Source: Sphagnum compactum
Lineage: Eukaryota > Bryophyta > Sphagnopsida > Sphagnales
Assembly (NCBI GenBank): GCA_965153455.1
Contig: OZ234493.1
Span: 5,270,001 to 5,334,000, forward strand
Direction: 5' to 3'
DNA length: 64,000 bases
The notes below the pieces were generated by a model. It saw only the letters and a program-made list of their open reading frames with translations, did not search any database and was not told the DNA's origin. This document shows positions 10,723 to 23,938 of the stretch, in pieces (position 1 is the stretch's first letter; the number at the start of each line of letters is the position of its first letter). A program made the position numbers and the translations under genes.

Positions 10723-13700
10723 ATGAGCAGCCGTGCAAGCCGCACAATTTATGTTGGAAACCTCCCGGGTGATGTTCGGGAGCGAGAGATTGAAGACCTA
10801 TTTTACAAGGTACTGTGTGAGGGGTTACTGGTTCATAGAATGTGTGGATCCTAGAAGAAGTAGTCATTCTTGTTCTCACAAGGTTGTTGTCAGATCTTTA
10901 ATCTCTATAACTGAATTCTTCGGTTCATCCCTCATTTTATTCTAGCTGACTGTAAGTATGATGAGTACTGCTTCTGAAGACATCGTTTTGTTGGTGGCCT
11001 GGATCATATGCTGTTCACTCTCTTATAAGATGTGGAGTGACACGTTGTGTTCTGTGTCTTCATGCAGTATGGGCGTATTGTGGACATTGATCTGAAGCTA
11101 CCTCCACGGCCTCCTGGTTACTGTTTTATTGAGGTATTTTTCCCTTCTTTATTTATTGTCTGACTCAGATCATGTTAGCATGTCTATCTTTAGTTGTTCC
11201 TATGTGTAGTTTGTGTGGTGAAGGGGAGAACCCAAAAGCCTCTTATTAGTGGTGATGCATGCTCCTACCATATTGAGCGAACTTACATTCAAGAAAGTTA
11301 TATTTGATAGTCCCACCTTCTCTTCTTTTTTTAACATATATCTTGTCCAGTTCCTTGCTATTAACATGTGCTTCTGGCAGTTTGAGGATGCACGAGATGC
11401 AGAGGATGCAATTCGGGGGCGTGATGGGTACAACTTTGATCAAAACCGCCTGAGGGTATGTTTTATGAGTGTATTATATGCTTAATTATTGCATGTGTTT
11501 CTACCACGATACTCCTTTTTCACCCACCTCTGATTCTTTATTCCTCATGTGTTTGATGGTGAAACTATGGAGATTATATGGCCTGTACATTGGTTGTGCT
11601 CCTAATTTTAAGCAGTTGCAGTGCACAAAGGTGTCTGTGCTATGTTTGGAAGGCAACTAGCTTCAAAAGTTGACTTTATGCCACTGAATGTGATCATTTA
11701 GGTCGAACTTGCTCATGGGGGCCGGGGCCCTCCATCATCAGTGGACCGCCACAGCAGCTACAGCTACACCAGCACAGGGGGTGGCAGCCGCAGCGGTGGC
11801 GTGGACAGTGGAGGGCGTGCTGGTGGAGCTTCTCGCCGCTCAGAGTATAGAGGTTAGTTTTTGCAGGGTTATCCTGGTATCTTTTTGTTTGAGTTGTTTT
11901 ATTTTGAATAGCAGTTAGTATATGGAATGTGGAAGTATTAATTGTCTTTTGTGTTGTTGCAGTGATTGTTACTGGATTGCCCTCATCGGCTTCTTGGCAG
12001 GACTTGAAGGTGTGTTGGAAGTCATTGATTACTGTTGCTGTCATGAATTGGCTTAGAATTAACTTCCCCAATTAATGTTATGGACATGTTCCTCTGAAAG
12101 CATTGTGGCTATTTATACAGGACCACATGCGGAGGGCTGGAGATGTGTGTTTTGCACAAGTTTTCCGAGATGGCAGTGGTGAGTTTATAATCTGTCTTGC
12201 TGTGGTTTGCAAACTAGAAAGAGCCAGTGATAAATGTTGGTACATCTGGCTGGCCATTTGAATAGGTTGTATCAGTAATTTAAGCTCTGAAGAATTTATT
12301 GCTTTTTGGGTTTTGCAGCTGGCACAATGGGTATTGTGGATTTCACCAACTATGACGATATGAAATATGCAGTATGTTTTGCATTCTTCTTCTCTGGCTT
12401 TTCTTCATCCTGGCATTGGGGAAGTGCTTGTTCGTAGTATGAATACATTTGCAGAGTTTTTTTTTAATGGGTGCTGCTGATTTTTTCCCAGCAAACTTTT
12501 TCTCACAAGCATCAAATGCTATGCAGATCAGGAAGCTGGATGATTCAGAATTTCGGAATCCCTTTTCACGATCATTTATCCGGGTATGTATGTTTGTGGA
12601 TGTAAGACTCCGTTCTGGAATAGTCAGATGGTGGTACTTATGCACTTCCCAATGCTAATCATTGATAGCTCGCAGTATTGCTAACTATAGTTGGTCTCCA
12701 GGTGAAAGAAGATAAGGGATATGGATCACGAAAGAGTGCATCACGAAGTCCCAGGTGTGATGTTTTTAACCTGTAGCAATCCAACCCATTATATAATCAT
12801 AGCTTTAATTATTGATTAATTATCAATTGCAAAGTACGTATTTCAGTCTCAAAGGTCCTCAACGTTTGTGCAGCCGGTCACGCAGCAAGTCTGCACGCAG
12901 TCGTTCACCATCTAGATCCATTTCTCCTCGATCTCGCTCACCTCCGTCGCGGTCTCGGTCACGCTCTATTCGCTCAGCCACAAGGTAAACATCAGTCCAC
13001 TTCATTTGACTTTTAGCTTGCACGCTCTGTCCAATAAAGTGTTATCGTGGATTTTCTGCTGCAATTTCCATGGATACACTTACGTTCCATTTTTACTGTG
13101 TTTTGCCAGCAATACTTTTGTTGCATCAGTTTCTTTTGTATGTGAAGTTCTCTGGTATTGGTATGTGCCTCATGTTCTCACTATCACTGGCTGGACATGT
13201 GTATTAGGTCTCCCTCGCGATCGCCTATACAACATTCGGTATGACTGCACAGACTCTTTTGATTACTTCTCTCTTGTGATCTTTGTCAAGTTTCAGTGTG
13301 AGCACAGTGCCTTGATGCTTAATTGTGCTGAAAGTGTCCCATGAATGAGGGTGCTCATGCAATTGAACTGAGTGCTTCCTACAGGCATCTCCTTTAAAGG
13401 ACCGTAGCAGGAGTGTTAGTGCAGACAATTCCCGATCTCCTTCTGTAAGTCCTTCCATGGTTTTCATCTTTGAAAATGGTGCCGTGTCTTCTCAGGAATC
13501 CTGTGATCTTGCTTGTGAACTCATATTCCTGGTGTTGTCCTGATATCACTTAAGTTTTTCTCAGCAAACATTGTGTAGAAGAGTCTCAAGTGTTCAGAAT
13601 TATTTGTGGCTGCAGAAGGTAGCGGAGAGGAGCTTACCCACTGGACACCAAAGCCATAGCCAAAGTCCTGAGTTGGGATATACTGTAGTGGCAGCCAATG

Positions 13701-14033
13701 TACGCTTGAGATTATTTATTTCTGAAACTAGGAACCACTTTCATAATGAAAGGTTCCAGTTGTTGGCTTGATGGTTGGCACATTCATAGTGCAGCACAAG
13801 GATCTGTTGATTCCAGGCTGGAACTATGAAGAACTAGAACTTGTGGGGTGTGATTTTGTGTTTGGTTTGTCTTGAAGTTGTTTTCTAAAGGAACAGTGGC
13901 ATTCACAGTCTTGTTGAAAGTTCTATGGGTTTGATTTGCTCATCGTTATTGATTTAGAATTGGGGTTGATATGCTGCAGGGGAAGGGATCAGATCGGCGA
14001 GCATCCCCACTGTCAAATGATGGAAAGGTCTGA
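10723..14033 (+). CDS. SR splicing factor, SF2/ASF type (plant SR30/SR34 subfamily)
   Basis: Nuclear serine/arginine-rich pre-mRNA splicing factor that binds exonic enhancers and helps select splice sites. Thirteen coding exons: 10723-10809, 11068-11133, 11381-11455, 11702-11852, 11963-12009, 12121-12178, 12319-12371, 12527-12583, 12702-12754, 12874-12984, 13208-13238, 13385-13444, 13980-14033. All junctions are GT-AG and phases match, giving 300 aa, the usual SR34 size. RRM1 (about residues 7-75) has TIYVGNLP and an RNP1-like [12 protein letters not shown] Gly/Ser hinge follows. RRM2 carries the invariant SWQDLKD at 137-143, which defines the SF2/ASF group. The RS domain (about 215-280) has RSRSPSRS-type repeats. 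The start ATG is the first one consistent with [15 protein letters not shown]. An alternative exon may exist at about 13617-13770 (CTGCAG acceptor, HSQSPE). Confidence 0.93.
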
Positions 14034-17000
14034 AATATGGAGATGGTTTATAAGCTGTAGATGTTCCAGTGTCACTGCAATGCTAGTGTAACAGACTCGG
14101 TTTAGCTTTTGCAGGTAGGTGAGAATCTTCAACATGTTGCATTTCCTTTAATGTGTGAGTTCTGCTTTTGTGATCTGCTGTTCCATTCCAGTGGGGTTGC
14201 AACTTTGATGCTCTTGCAACCCTGTTGGTTACTGTTCTTTCTTGCTAAGTAGCTTATCCATTTTCCATGTCAGAAAGGTTTTTAGTTTTTATTAAGAGGA
14301 ATGCACTTGACTGGTGGGCACTTGATGATATCATGACTGTTACTTTGTGTTTGTTTTGAGCATTCAGACTCAACATTAAAACAATGACTCTTTCTATAAT
14401 TGTTTGCCAGATTGTTGTCTTGTTATCCTAAACTGACTGTTGATAGGGTATAAACTAGATAATGAAGCTACAGCTTGGAACACTGGCTAAATGAGACAGC
14501 AATGAGACAAGTTTGAAACCTAGCTAAAATATGTGCCTTGAAATATCATGAAGGGATGTAGGTGAGGGTTCTTCATGTAGGAGGACCTTAATTTGCAGCC
14601 AAGTTTCCCAGTAGTCAATTTTTGTTTGTTAGAATGAAGTAAATTGGAGTGAATTTCATATGTTGGAGAATGGATGAAAACGAAGGTTATTTGAGAATGT
14701 TGAATGTAGGAAAATAATAGTTGAAGTTGGGAATGAATGTTGAGAATTTTTAATGCCAGTGATGATAATAGTTGGAGCTGGTACTGGCGAGTTGCATTAG
14801 ATATCTCTTGTGGAAAGCTGTTTTTTCCAGTCTATTCTCAGTGCCCAAATGTGATGGACAATAGATGAAGTTGGGAAAGCAAGGAAAAGTAATTTGATGT
14901 TACTTCAAGAATAGAAGTCAATGGGTGAAATAGAGAACTTGCGAAAATTTGTGTTGTGAAATGTTGGAAGTTTTTATAATATTGTCAATTCTTTCTTCTT
15001 TGTTTGGTTATGTCTCACGAGTGATAAAATAACCTGAATAAGCTAAGATTATGAAAATGTAGATGAGATGAGATTAAACCCGAAAAAGCTAAGATTATGA
15101 GAATATAGTTGAGGTAAGATAAAAAGTTGTATTGTAAGTTGGGCAACGGAGTTATCCTCAATATAAACCTGCTTTTACTCCCAAACCCTCTTTATGAAGT
15201 TGTGAGTTAAAAATTTGGACGTTTAAGGTTGAAGTCTGTTTTTATACTTACATGATTTGAAAATATTCAATGATTGCTTTACTTGTAATGGTGAAGATGC
15301 ACACATTGGTTGACACTCAGTGGTGGTCCCAACAATTTTGGCTCAAATTTTTGGGATCTGAGTGAAAAAATTTTGTTATTTCTTGAGCCCGTTTCCTGGT
15401 TTCAAGTTGCAATTGGGTGAAATTGTGGATGCTGGGCCCCAAATCGGCTGAATTTATGGATATCCCTGATGTGTATTAACATGTTCGAAAAGCAATTTGA
15501 TGGAGAAGACCTCGATTTTTAAATTCATTGAGGCTCAATTTTAAGGGAGTCAAGTCCAAGATTGATGCAGCAAGTAAAATCAGCCTCAATGACTTTACAG
15601 ATTGAGGTCCAATTTATGGCTCAAGTGGAAGGTTGGACCAAAATTGAGCAATCTCATTGATGTTACCAGTAAAATCAGGCCCAAGTTCTTTACAAAACAA
15701 GTCAATTAAAGAATTTCTTTAAAACTGGAAAGAGGCTTTTTAAGTTAATTTATGACTTTCTGGCTCTGTATTGGCCCAAAGAGTGAAAATGAATACTTAC
15801 CCTTTGAGCCAATTTATGCTCACAGATATACCATGTACATAGAAGAGACTAAGAGGAGAAGAGGCTAAGGATTATTTTTTTTGATGATATTCACATCAGC
15901 AGTCAAATGGAATCATATGCAGCTTGTTTTTTCCCTGTTCTCGAATTCATCTTTTCCCATTTTTCTCTATTCTTTTTTTCATGTTGATTTTTTTTCCTTG
16001 CAAACCATGAAAATATTTTCACATTACTTGAAATGTAAAGGATTTGGAGTTTTGCATGATCATAAGGTTATGTCAAATGGATTTTGACATTTCAACTCAC
16101 CTTTTCAAGTGTTTGTACTTATGATAGCTAATCTACTCATGTGTTACTTTTCCACTCGGCAAGTGTGTGGAAAGAGTAGAGAATTTAGTTTTGATGACGA
16201 AGTCAGTTACTCAGGAAGTTTCTAATGTTCAAGACAAGCAAGAAGAGGATGTTCATGTTGTACACTATTCACATTCCAATAGAAACACTAAAAAAGAAGA
16301 TGGTGAAAGCCAAACAAGGTGAGGAAGACAGAAATGAATATAATCCAAAAATGAAAATTGGAACAATGTGGAGGCCAAGATTTTCTTTGCAAGGACATAT
16401 GTGTGGAATTTGTCCAAAATGACAAAATCTGGGGTAAATCTTCACTCATTATCATATATTTGAACCCAAAATAATAAGTTGAAAATTTTGAAGGAAAAAA
16501 TTATAAATTTTAATTCAAACTATGACAAATAGTCCTTGAACCCCTTCTCCCAATAGAGTGCTTTCGCAATTGTTGCTTCACAGTAGTGGTTTTAACTCAA
16601 ATATCTTGGAGGTGAAAAAGGAACCTAGCCACTAAACCATTCCATTTCACAATGCTATAGATTGATCCCTTTGTCTTTGGCAAAGTTTGCAGTGTTTCAG
16701 TTTCTTAACCATTTCACAACCCAAATAAATCCATATATTACTATTTTAAACTTTCATTCAATGAAGGGGATGGATGTATGTCTAAAATTGCTTGTGGAAA
16801 TGGTGGCAACAAATCATGGATTTGCAATGATAACCAAACACATGCAAAAAAAAAGTTGAAATTTGTTGGTAAATAATATGAACTCAGCAAATTGACTAGT
16901 GTCCTCTTGAGAGAGGAAGACAAATCAAATTCTATGATTTGATTAATCAATGATGGCATCGAGCAAATACGATAATGAAACATGTCATTGTGTTCGTCGA

Positions 17001-18598
17001 TGACACATAATTGCTTCATTTCAAGGCAACACCAAATTATTGAAAAAATAATCAACTTTAAAAATAACCTTATTGCACCTAAGAGTGGTAAGAAAAAATT
17101 GCATGAACACACCATTGGTATTTTTTGGTGAAGAACTTTGAAAAAATAAATGTTTTATTGAAAACAACTTATCATCAAATGGGTCAATTTATAGATAAAT
17201 TGTAACCGTGATATTAATTTAGAACATGTATGTTAATCTTAAATCACATGAATTATCTAGGAAAAACATTTTACCTTTCCATGTCAATTTTATTTAATAA
17301 AATGTGGTTGCTACTAGTTCATGAGTTTCTAATGCTTATAACACATCTTTTTTTGTTTTGAAATTTTTGTTGTTATTTGATTTTCATGCTCTTTCAATTT
17401 TTTCACATTGGACAATTGCCTCCTCATTATTTTCAAATTTAATTTTTTCTTCAACTCACGTGATGCCTTTGAGATGTTGTACTTAGGGTTTTGTTTGTGG
17501 TGAATTTTTGCCACTTGGCAAAAAGAAATTTGAGATGTTTTAAAACTTGTACATTTGACCAATTCTGTTTTAAAATATGAATAACCACAAACTTGAAATG
17601 CAAAAGAACCCCCCCCTCCCCCCCCTCCACCCCCCAAATCTTTTTATAATTTTAGGGTTTTTTTTTCCCTATTTTCAAATTATCCAAGTACGTTATTAAA
17701 TTTCATTTTACATTCTTATTCAACTCGTTTTGGCCAATATATATCAAAGGCTTTTTTCATGGATAATTCATAGGTTATGAAAGTAAACAAACACTATAAC
17801 ATTTCATAAATTTTATACTTGCATGTCAATTCTTGTTAATTTTTCCTCCCATTATCATTTCAAAATTGTAAGAGATATAAAATAGGAAATTAGAGTATTC
17901 GATTGAAGACATTTCTAATATCTTTTTGTTGTTGGCAATCTATCATTCTCACCTTTGAATGGGGAGGAAAACAATGACCTCCGTGGGTACATTATATGTC
18001 CAATCAATTTGTATGATATAAAAACTTTTTTTTTCTTTATTTTGATAATAGTGCTACATTTTTTGAAACAATGTCCAATCACAACAACAACCCATCCAAA
18101 ATCATAGACTCAAAACTTATATCTCATGCCAATCACACACTATAGTGAAGCAAAATAAAAATCTCCTTCACAATAATGTTAAAGTTGATTTACAAATGTA
18201 ATAATTAGGATGTGGTTATCATTTATTATCTCAAGACATAACATATTCAAGTTAATTCTTTTTAATGTTATTATTATTTGTTTTTAATCACCAAAAGGTT
18301 TCAAATGTTTGATAAATAGTTGCACACAATTATTTTGCAATAATAGAAAAAATGTTTTCGCACACTCCATAGACTTCATCACACCTTTCTAAGGTGTTAG
18401 TATTACTTGATTAAAAAACTATGATGGTTTTGTGTGTTCTAATTGGAATGCATGATATCACATGGGAAGATGCCTTACTTAATGGTGGAGTCAAAATATC
18501 ATAAAAATAATGTAAAGTTATTGACATTAACCTCGTTTGTTGTTTAAACATTCAAATTGAATAGTTGCAAAAAATTGCTTCTCCATGTAACCATTTGT
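14034..18598. other. 3' flank of the SR gene and AT-rich intergenic DNA
   Basis: The first few hundred bases are probably SR 3' UTR. Beyond about 14.5 kb nothing coding is recognisable. A G/C-homopolymer stretch lies at 17605-17636. A possible SINE remnant is at 16540-16655. Confidence 0.5.
16540..16655 (-). mobile_element. possible tRNA-derived SINE remnant
   Basis: On the minus strand GGAATGGTTTAGTGGCTAGG resembles a pol III A box, and about 35 bases later GAGTTAAAACCAC resembles a B box. This is the tRNA-like head of a plant SINE. No target duplication was found and the match is degenerate. Confidence 0.3.
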
Positions 18599-18601
18599 TC
18601 A

Positions 18602-21080
18602 CACTACTAGAAATCTTGTCATTTACAACCAATCACTATGCAACTAGTATGCAATTGGTTGTTGTTTACAACTATCTTGGTCATGTTTACAACTACAAAT
18701 TTGGTATTGTATAATTTTTTGGGCCATACGGTTGTGTGTAATTAACATGTAACTAAATGTGTACAACATGGAGACATATCATAAAAATAATGGCATAAAC
18801 TTATAAATACTTAAATCCTTATATAGGCTATATATAATAATATTATGTACTTCTAATACTAAGGTTAACCCCATGCTAACTTAGGCTAGCCTAAACTAAC
18901 CTAAATTAAACTAACCATGTCTAAATTAAATCAAATTAAATTAACCATGGCTAAATTAAACTAAACTAAACTAATTATGGTTAAATAAAATTAAACTAAA
19001 TTAAATTAGGCTAAAATAAACCATGGCTAAATTTATTAGGCTAAACTGATTATGGTTAAATTAAATTAAGTTAAATTAACTATGGCTAAATTAAATTTAT
19101 GGTTAAATCAAGTTAGGCTAAATTATTTATGGTTAAATTAAATTATAATATATAAGTTATGGCTTAAATAAATAAACTAAATTAAGTTAGGCCAAATTAA
19201 TTATGGCTAAATTAAATTAGAATATATGATTATGGCTAAACTAAATTAAGATAAATTAAATTAGGAAAAATTATTTATGGCTAAATTAAATTAGACTAAA
19301 ATATTTATGGCTAAATTAAATAAGGTTAAAATGACAATGGTTAAATTAAGTTAAATTAAACCATGGTTTGAATATGTTTAATTTTATTTTAGTTGGAATA
19401 ATTATCAAAAAAATGTAAATTTGATTAAACAAAAAAATTCAGAATCAATTAATATAATAATATTAAATTTTATTATAAATAACCATAATTAATAATCAAA
19501 ATTTTATTATAATCATAGTGATAATCAAATTATATATATATACATATATATATATACTCAATAGGTATTATATATTTAAAATTTATTATTTATGCTAAAA
19601 TATTAATGTAAATAGGCTACAGTAATTAACCTACAAGTACACAAACATCTTAAGTTAATTACTAATTTAAGCTAAATAATAATATTAAAATCATATTTTC
19701 ATTAAGTCATCATGATTATTAATAATATCTTATAATCATCTTTGAAATGTAAAAGAAAAAGAGTAATGAAAAATTAACAAGAAGAAAAATAAGAAAAATA
19801 AGTTTTCCAAGTTACAAAACGTTTTTTTTTTCTTTCTTTGGACCCTTCCTACTTTCAAACCTCATAACTTTCTTAATTCTTATTCATTTTAAACGATTTA
19901 AAGTGTTATAGGAGCGCCACTTGAAGTTCTACAAATCACGTTGGAACTCAATAACAACAAAACAACATAAAAGAAACTTTTTGGTTGTTTAAGAACTGAC
20001 CTTTGTAGTGTTCCATAGTTTTTTTTTGAGTTTTTGACCCCTTTTACTTTGGGGGGCCATAACTTTCTCATTTCTAATCCGTTTTCAATGATTATTATGT
20101 GTTAGAGGTGCCAAGAAGAAGGCTTCAAGATTTGTTTAGACACTAAAAACAACAAAGCCCTCCCCTGGCTGGTATACTATAATACAATAGTTACATCTAA
20201 TGTGTAACTAGGTGGGTTCATGAGGTTTATAATGGAATGTTTTAACCCATATCCTTTGGCTTCCAACTCTATTTGGTTCATAATTCTATTTGGCTCAGTA
20301 TATAACTAGAAGCAATAACTATGTAGTAACTAAATACCAAGTGTCATTGGGGATGAGTCATTGGGGATGAATGAATGAAAAAAGCTTGACCTTTATGAAA
20401 TGGTTAAACCTAAAAATAAAATTGGATTATTCTAAACCTACTTATATAACTTAAACTTAGCTACTTTTCAACCTACATATATACTTAAGTAAACCTACTT
20501 ACCTAATAAGGTTTAATAATTACCTACCTACCTAGGCACCACATGTCAACATCTTATTAGCCATAAATTGAACGACTTAAATTTCATTAATTAATATTAA
20601 AATTTTAAAAAAAATGTGGGCTTTGATTACCATGTGTCACCATTTTATTGGTGTTAAAATGAACACGTGTTAAATGGTCAATGAACGTTCCATGGTGTGC
20701 CATGTGTCATCATCTTAGTGGCAAAAACTTTAATGATTGACATTAATCCAATGAATTTTTAATTTTGAAAAAAAAAAAAAGATAGTGACATGTGTCCATA
20801 AGCTAATTGTTTAATTTTTAAACATGTGTCATATTTTGATTAGTTGCATTATAGTTGCAAGGAGAGTTGCACATAAGGTGCAACTACATTTGGATTGGTA
20901 CATATGGATGAACATGTATATTAACACCGTATATACATGTTGCATACGTAATGTCACATGCAACTGAATGTCATGTGCACCTTGTCCAAGGTAACTACAC
21001 AAATTTGTAGTTGCATGTGTCGCATGCAATTGAAATTTAGTTGCAAACGATAGTTGCAAAACCCAAAATTTTTAATAGTG
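18602..21080. mobile_element. CACTA-type element 1, non-autonomous, 2479 bp
   Basis: It starts CACTACTAGAAAT and ends ATTTTTAATAGTG, which read as imperfect terminal inverted repeats (CACTACTAGAAAT / CACTATTAAAAAT). It is flanked by a perfect 3-bp target duplication TCA (18599-18601 and 21081-21083), the signature of CACTA (EnSpm) elements. Subterminal DNA on both sides is rich in TGCAACTA / TAGTTGCA words, probable transposase-binding repeats. No transposase ORF is present. The interior holds a tandem array based on GGCTAAATTAAAT. Confidence 0.78.
18880..19375. repeat. tandem array of GGCTAAATTAAA-type words inside CACTA element 1
   Basis: Short variable units (TATGGCTAAATTAAATTA, GGCTAAACTAA and similar) repeated for about 500 bases without a strict period. 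Confidence 0.75.
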
Positions 21081-21083
21081 TCA

Positions 21084-22887
21084 CCCATATGTTTACACAA
21101 ATTTTTGTTGCTCCATTTTCATAATGAGGGTAACCATTGTTGTTATAACATTATAATGGTGATGGAATGCATCTTGCTGTAATGACACAAGTATTGTAAT
21201 AACATGCCAAATTGTCATTAAAAACTCAAGAACTATAGGAATGTCATGTCTATGTTCACCCAAGGTGGTCTGAATTTTAGGGTTCAACTTGAAAGGGAAG
21301 CCAAGGTGAGAGGAGGGATGAAAAAAAATGAAAGCATGTAAAAAGTTGAAAACTATGTTCTTAATTCTTGGCCTTAAAGGCCTTACATGTGAACTAATTG
21401 GTCTTCATAATATGATAACTTGATGTTAGACAATGAGCCAAGAGTTCTCAATATTTAATGATTACCCCCAAAATCATTTGGTTCCAACTCTTAGTATAAA
21501 ATGGCCTCATTTTTTGTTGCAAGACAAATGGTTTTAAAAACTCAATTATTACAAAATCATCTTTTGGACATCTTTAGATTTAGTTATAATTTTTTATAAG
21601 TTGTAATAAGATCACAAAGGTGGTGCAGAACTCCAAGGGTCTTTTGTCGGGTCAAACTAAATTGTCAGGTCAGGTTTGTTGTTATGTTTGAGCAACAACA
21701 GAAAGTTTAATGAAGTAGGTCCATGTAACCAACACTAATAGGCTAACCATAGGTATTACAAGACGAGGAGGAGTTTTAATGATAGTAGTTCAAAAGCAGG
21801 CAACGACATTTATTATGTTGGTGGCAAAAGGGTGAAAGTGCTTCCAATGGGTGATAAATCAACCAAGATTCGAAACAAAGTAGCAAGACTAGAAGCTCTG
21901 AAATAGTTATCAAGAATGTAGCAATTGATATTGTTGTCGAAACCTAAGAATGTAGGTAGGCTTGTTATTTAAAGTCAAAAATTTCAGCTTCTCTTTATCT
22001 TCCATAGAAAAATTAGGTCTTTTATCCAAAGCTGAAGACTTTGGGGTATTATTAACTGTAACTAACTGAAACATTTGTGTTGCTTTTTCCACAACAATGA
22101 AAAAAAAATAGTGAATGAGATTATAAGGGCTTGAGAGTGTAGTAATAGTAGCACTACTAGTATTAGTAATAGTGTTTAGGGCAGGGGCAAGGCTAAGCAG
22201 ATAAAACAAGGTAGGGCGAAGTATAGTGGAACATGACCAATGGAGAGTAGGCAGGTTAGTTGAATAGGGCTTTTGAACAACAACATAAGTGCACAAGTGT
22301 GAGCCATACCGACACAACCATGTGCGGTAGTTTCAATTTTTAAGAATTGCATCAGGGTTATTTGAGTGGGGTAAGGTTATTAAGGGCTTTTAGCGACTTC
22401 ATAGAGAATGATGAATGCGTTTGGTGCATAAGGGGGTTATTTTCTTTTCTGAAATGCGTTATTGGTGAATAAGGAGTTAGATTAGTTCTTTTCTTCAATG
22501 AAGGCTTATAACCATAGTTTTAGAGACTCTGTTGCGTAATTAGGGGTGAGAAATCTCTAGAGGGTTGGGGGTAGAAGTAGACACCAAAATTAGCGGTGTT
22601 CAACACAACATTAGTCTTGTTATGGTATTTAGGGAGTAGCAAACATGTTAGAAATTCTGGAAACAATTGAAGGGGTGTTAATGAAAGGTCTATTAGAGAT
22701 AGAACAATCTTCAAGCCGTTGAACATAAGGTTAATTTGAGGCAACTCAACGATTAAATAGATAGTATGATAGTGTGCCAATGGCAACAGGAATCTAATGA
22801 TATTTAAAACATTTATTTAAAATAAGGATAATTTCGGCAAGGAGTTGCAAGTACATTGAAAATTCTGGGCTATGCCATAGTGATAGT
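21084..22887. other. no recognisable gene
   Basis: Two minus-strand ORFs (21910-22317, 135 codons; 22520-22786, 88 codons) lie downstream of the CpG-rich ORF at 22888-23310 and on the same strand. I recognise no domain in either. They could be 3' parts of the same decayed transcription unit. Confidence 0.35.
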
Positions 22888-23310
22888 TCACAACTGCAGG
22901 AAATCTAGGATGCGTCGGATGGTGCGAACTAGGTAGTCCGCTTTGCTATTAGGAGGCAGTCGACGAATTGAATCGTGCAACCAACGACAGTGTCCAACGC
23001 TGAGAACTGAAGACCATGCGAAGATAGAAGTATCTTCAATATCGTAACAACCTTCACAAACGGTCTCAGGTTCGTCACCAGAAGCGAGGTCGACTTGCAG
23101 CAAGATCACCAGGGTACGAGAGTTCGGGGAAATACGATAGTACGAGGCTCGAGGGGGTTCAACTTCAAAACGAGCACACACCTCTTGAGGTTCGGGTTCT
23201 TCATCACGAGGATGCTGTGTTAGGGTAAGATCTAGAGATGACTCCGGACGCGGTTCTTCATTCGCTTGTGCGGCTTGCGGCCCGTAAGATGTGACCGTGC
23301 GCGACGCCAT
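22888..23310 (-). CDS. CpG-rich orphan ORF, 140 aa, function unknown
   Basis: An uninterrupted 140-codon ORF starting MASRTVTSYG with ATGG context and ending RRILDFLQL. It stands out because codons such as GCG, CGC, CGA and GAC are frequent while the surrounding tens of kilobases are A/T-rich. The N-terminal 50 residues are acidic and rich in Pro/Glu (PRPESS, DEEPEPQE). The C-terminal half is compact, with three Cys residues and Trp residues (CEGCYD, AWSS, GHCRWLHDSIRR). No signal peptide or membrane segment is evident. I do not recognise the family. Upstream on the same strand lie a 26-bp tandem array (23552-23681) and a 190-bp triplication (23939-24490). It may be a host gene, a gene captured by a transposon, or the ORF of an unrecognised element. 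Confidence 0.4.
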   Translation of the reverse strand: MASRTVTSYGPQAAQANEEPRPESSLDLTLTQHPRDEEPEPQEVCARFEVEPPRASYYRISPNSRTLVILLQVDLASGDEPETVCEGCYDIEDTSIFAWSSVLSVGHCRWLHDSIRRLPPNSKADYLVRTIRRILDFLQL

Positions 23311-23551
23311 AATTTAAAGGAGAGGAAAAAGTTAGATCTTCAATCAAATCAAATCGACAATGAAGGTGTGAAGGATTTGTTACATTGAGGTGCATAGTCG
23401 TAATTTATAGATCGAAGAAAAGGAAGGGAAGGCGTGAGTAACGGCTTAGAACATGGTAAAGTAAAATCGTGAGGTCAAAGGAAAAAATTGAAGGTTTAAG
23501 TAAAGTTTGTTGGGGGGAAAATGAAAGAGGTGAAAAGGTGTTTCTCCTTCA

Positions 23552-23681
23552 CCTTCCATTGGCCACCAAGCATGGAACCTTCCATTGGCCACCAAGCTTG
23601 GAACATTCCATTGGCCACCAAACTTGGAACATTCCATTGGCCACCAAGCATGGAACCTTCCATTGGCCACCAAGCTTTGAA
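23552..23681. repeat. 26-bp tandem repeat, five copies
   Basis: Units start at 23552, 23578, 23604, 23630 and 23656. The core is TTCCATTGGCCACCAAGC followed by WTGGAA. The period of 26 leaves all frames open across the array, which explains several spurious repeat-coded ORFs on both strands. Confidence 0.95.
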
Positions 23682-23938
23682 TCTACCTTCACCTCCCTTC
23701 TCCTTCTCTTTAAAAGGCGGATTCGGATCATTGGGGTCTCTCTTTTTGCCTCGGAGATAATTTTCATTCAATCTTGAATACTTGTTCCCACAAGCTTCTC
23801 GAAGAGGAAAAGAATGATTAGTATTAGTAGAGGGGAGAAGGAAGAAAAAATAGAATGAAAATCTTGTAATAGTTTTGAAGGAATGGGGGTAGGTAGTGAT
23901 AGTGTTGGAAGATTGGAACTTTAGAGAAATCTCACAAA

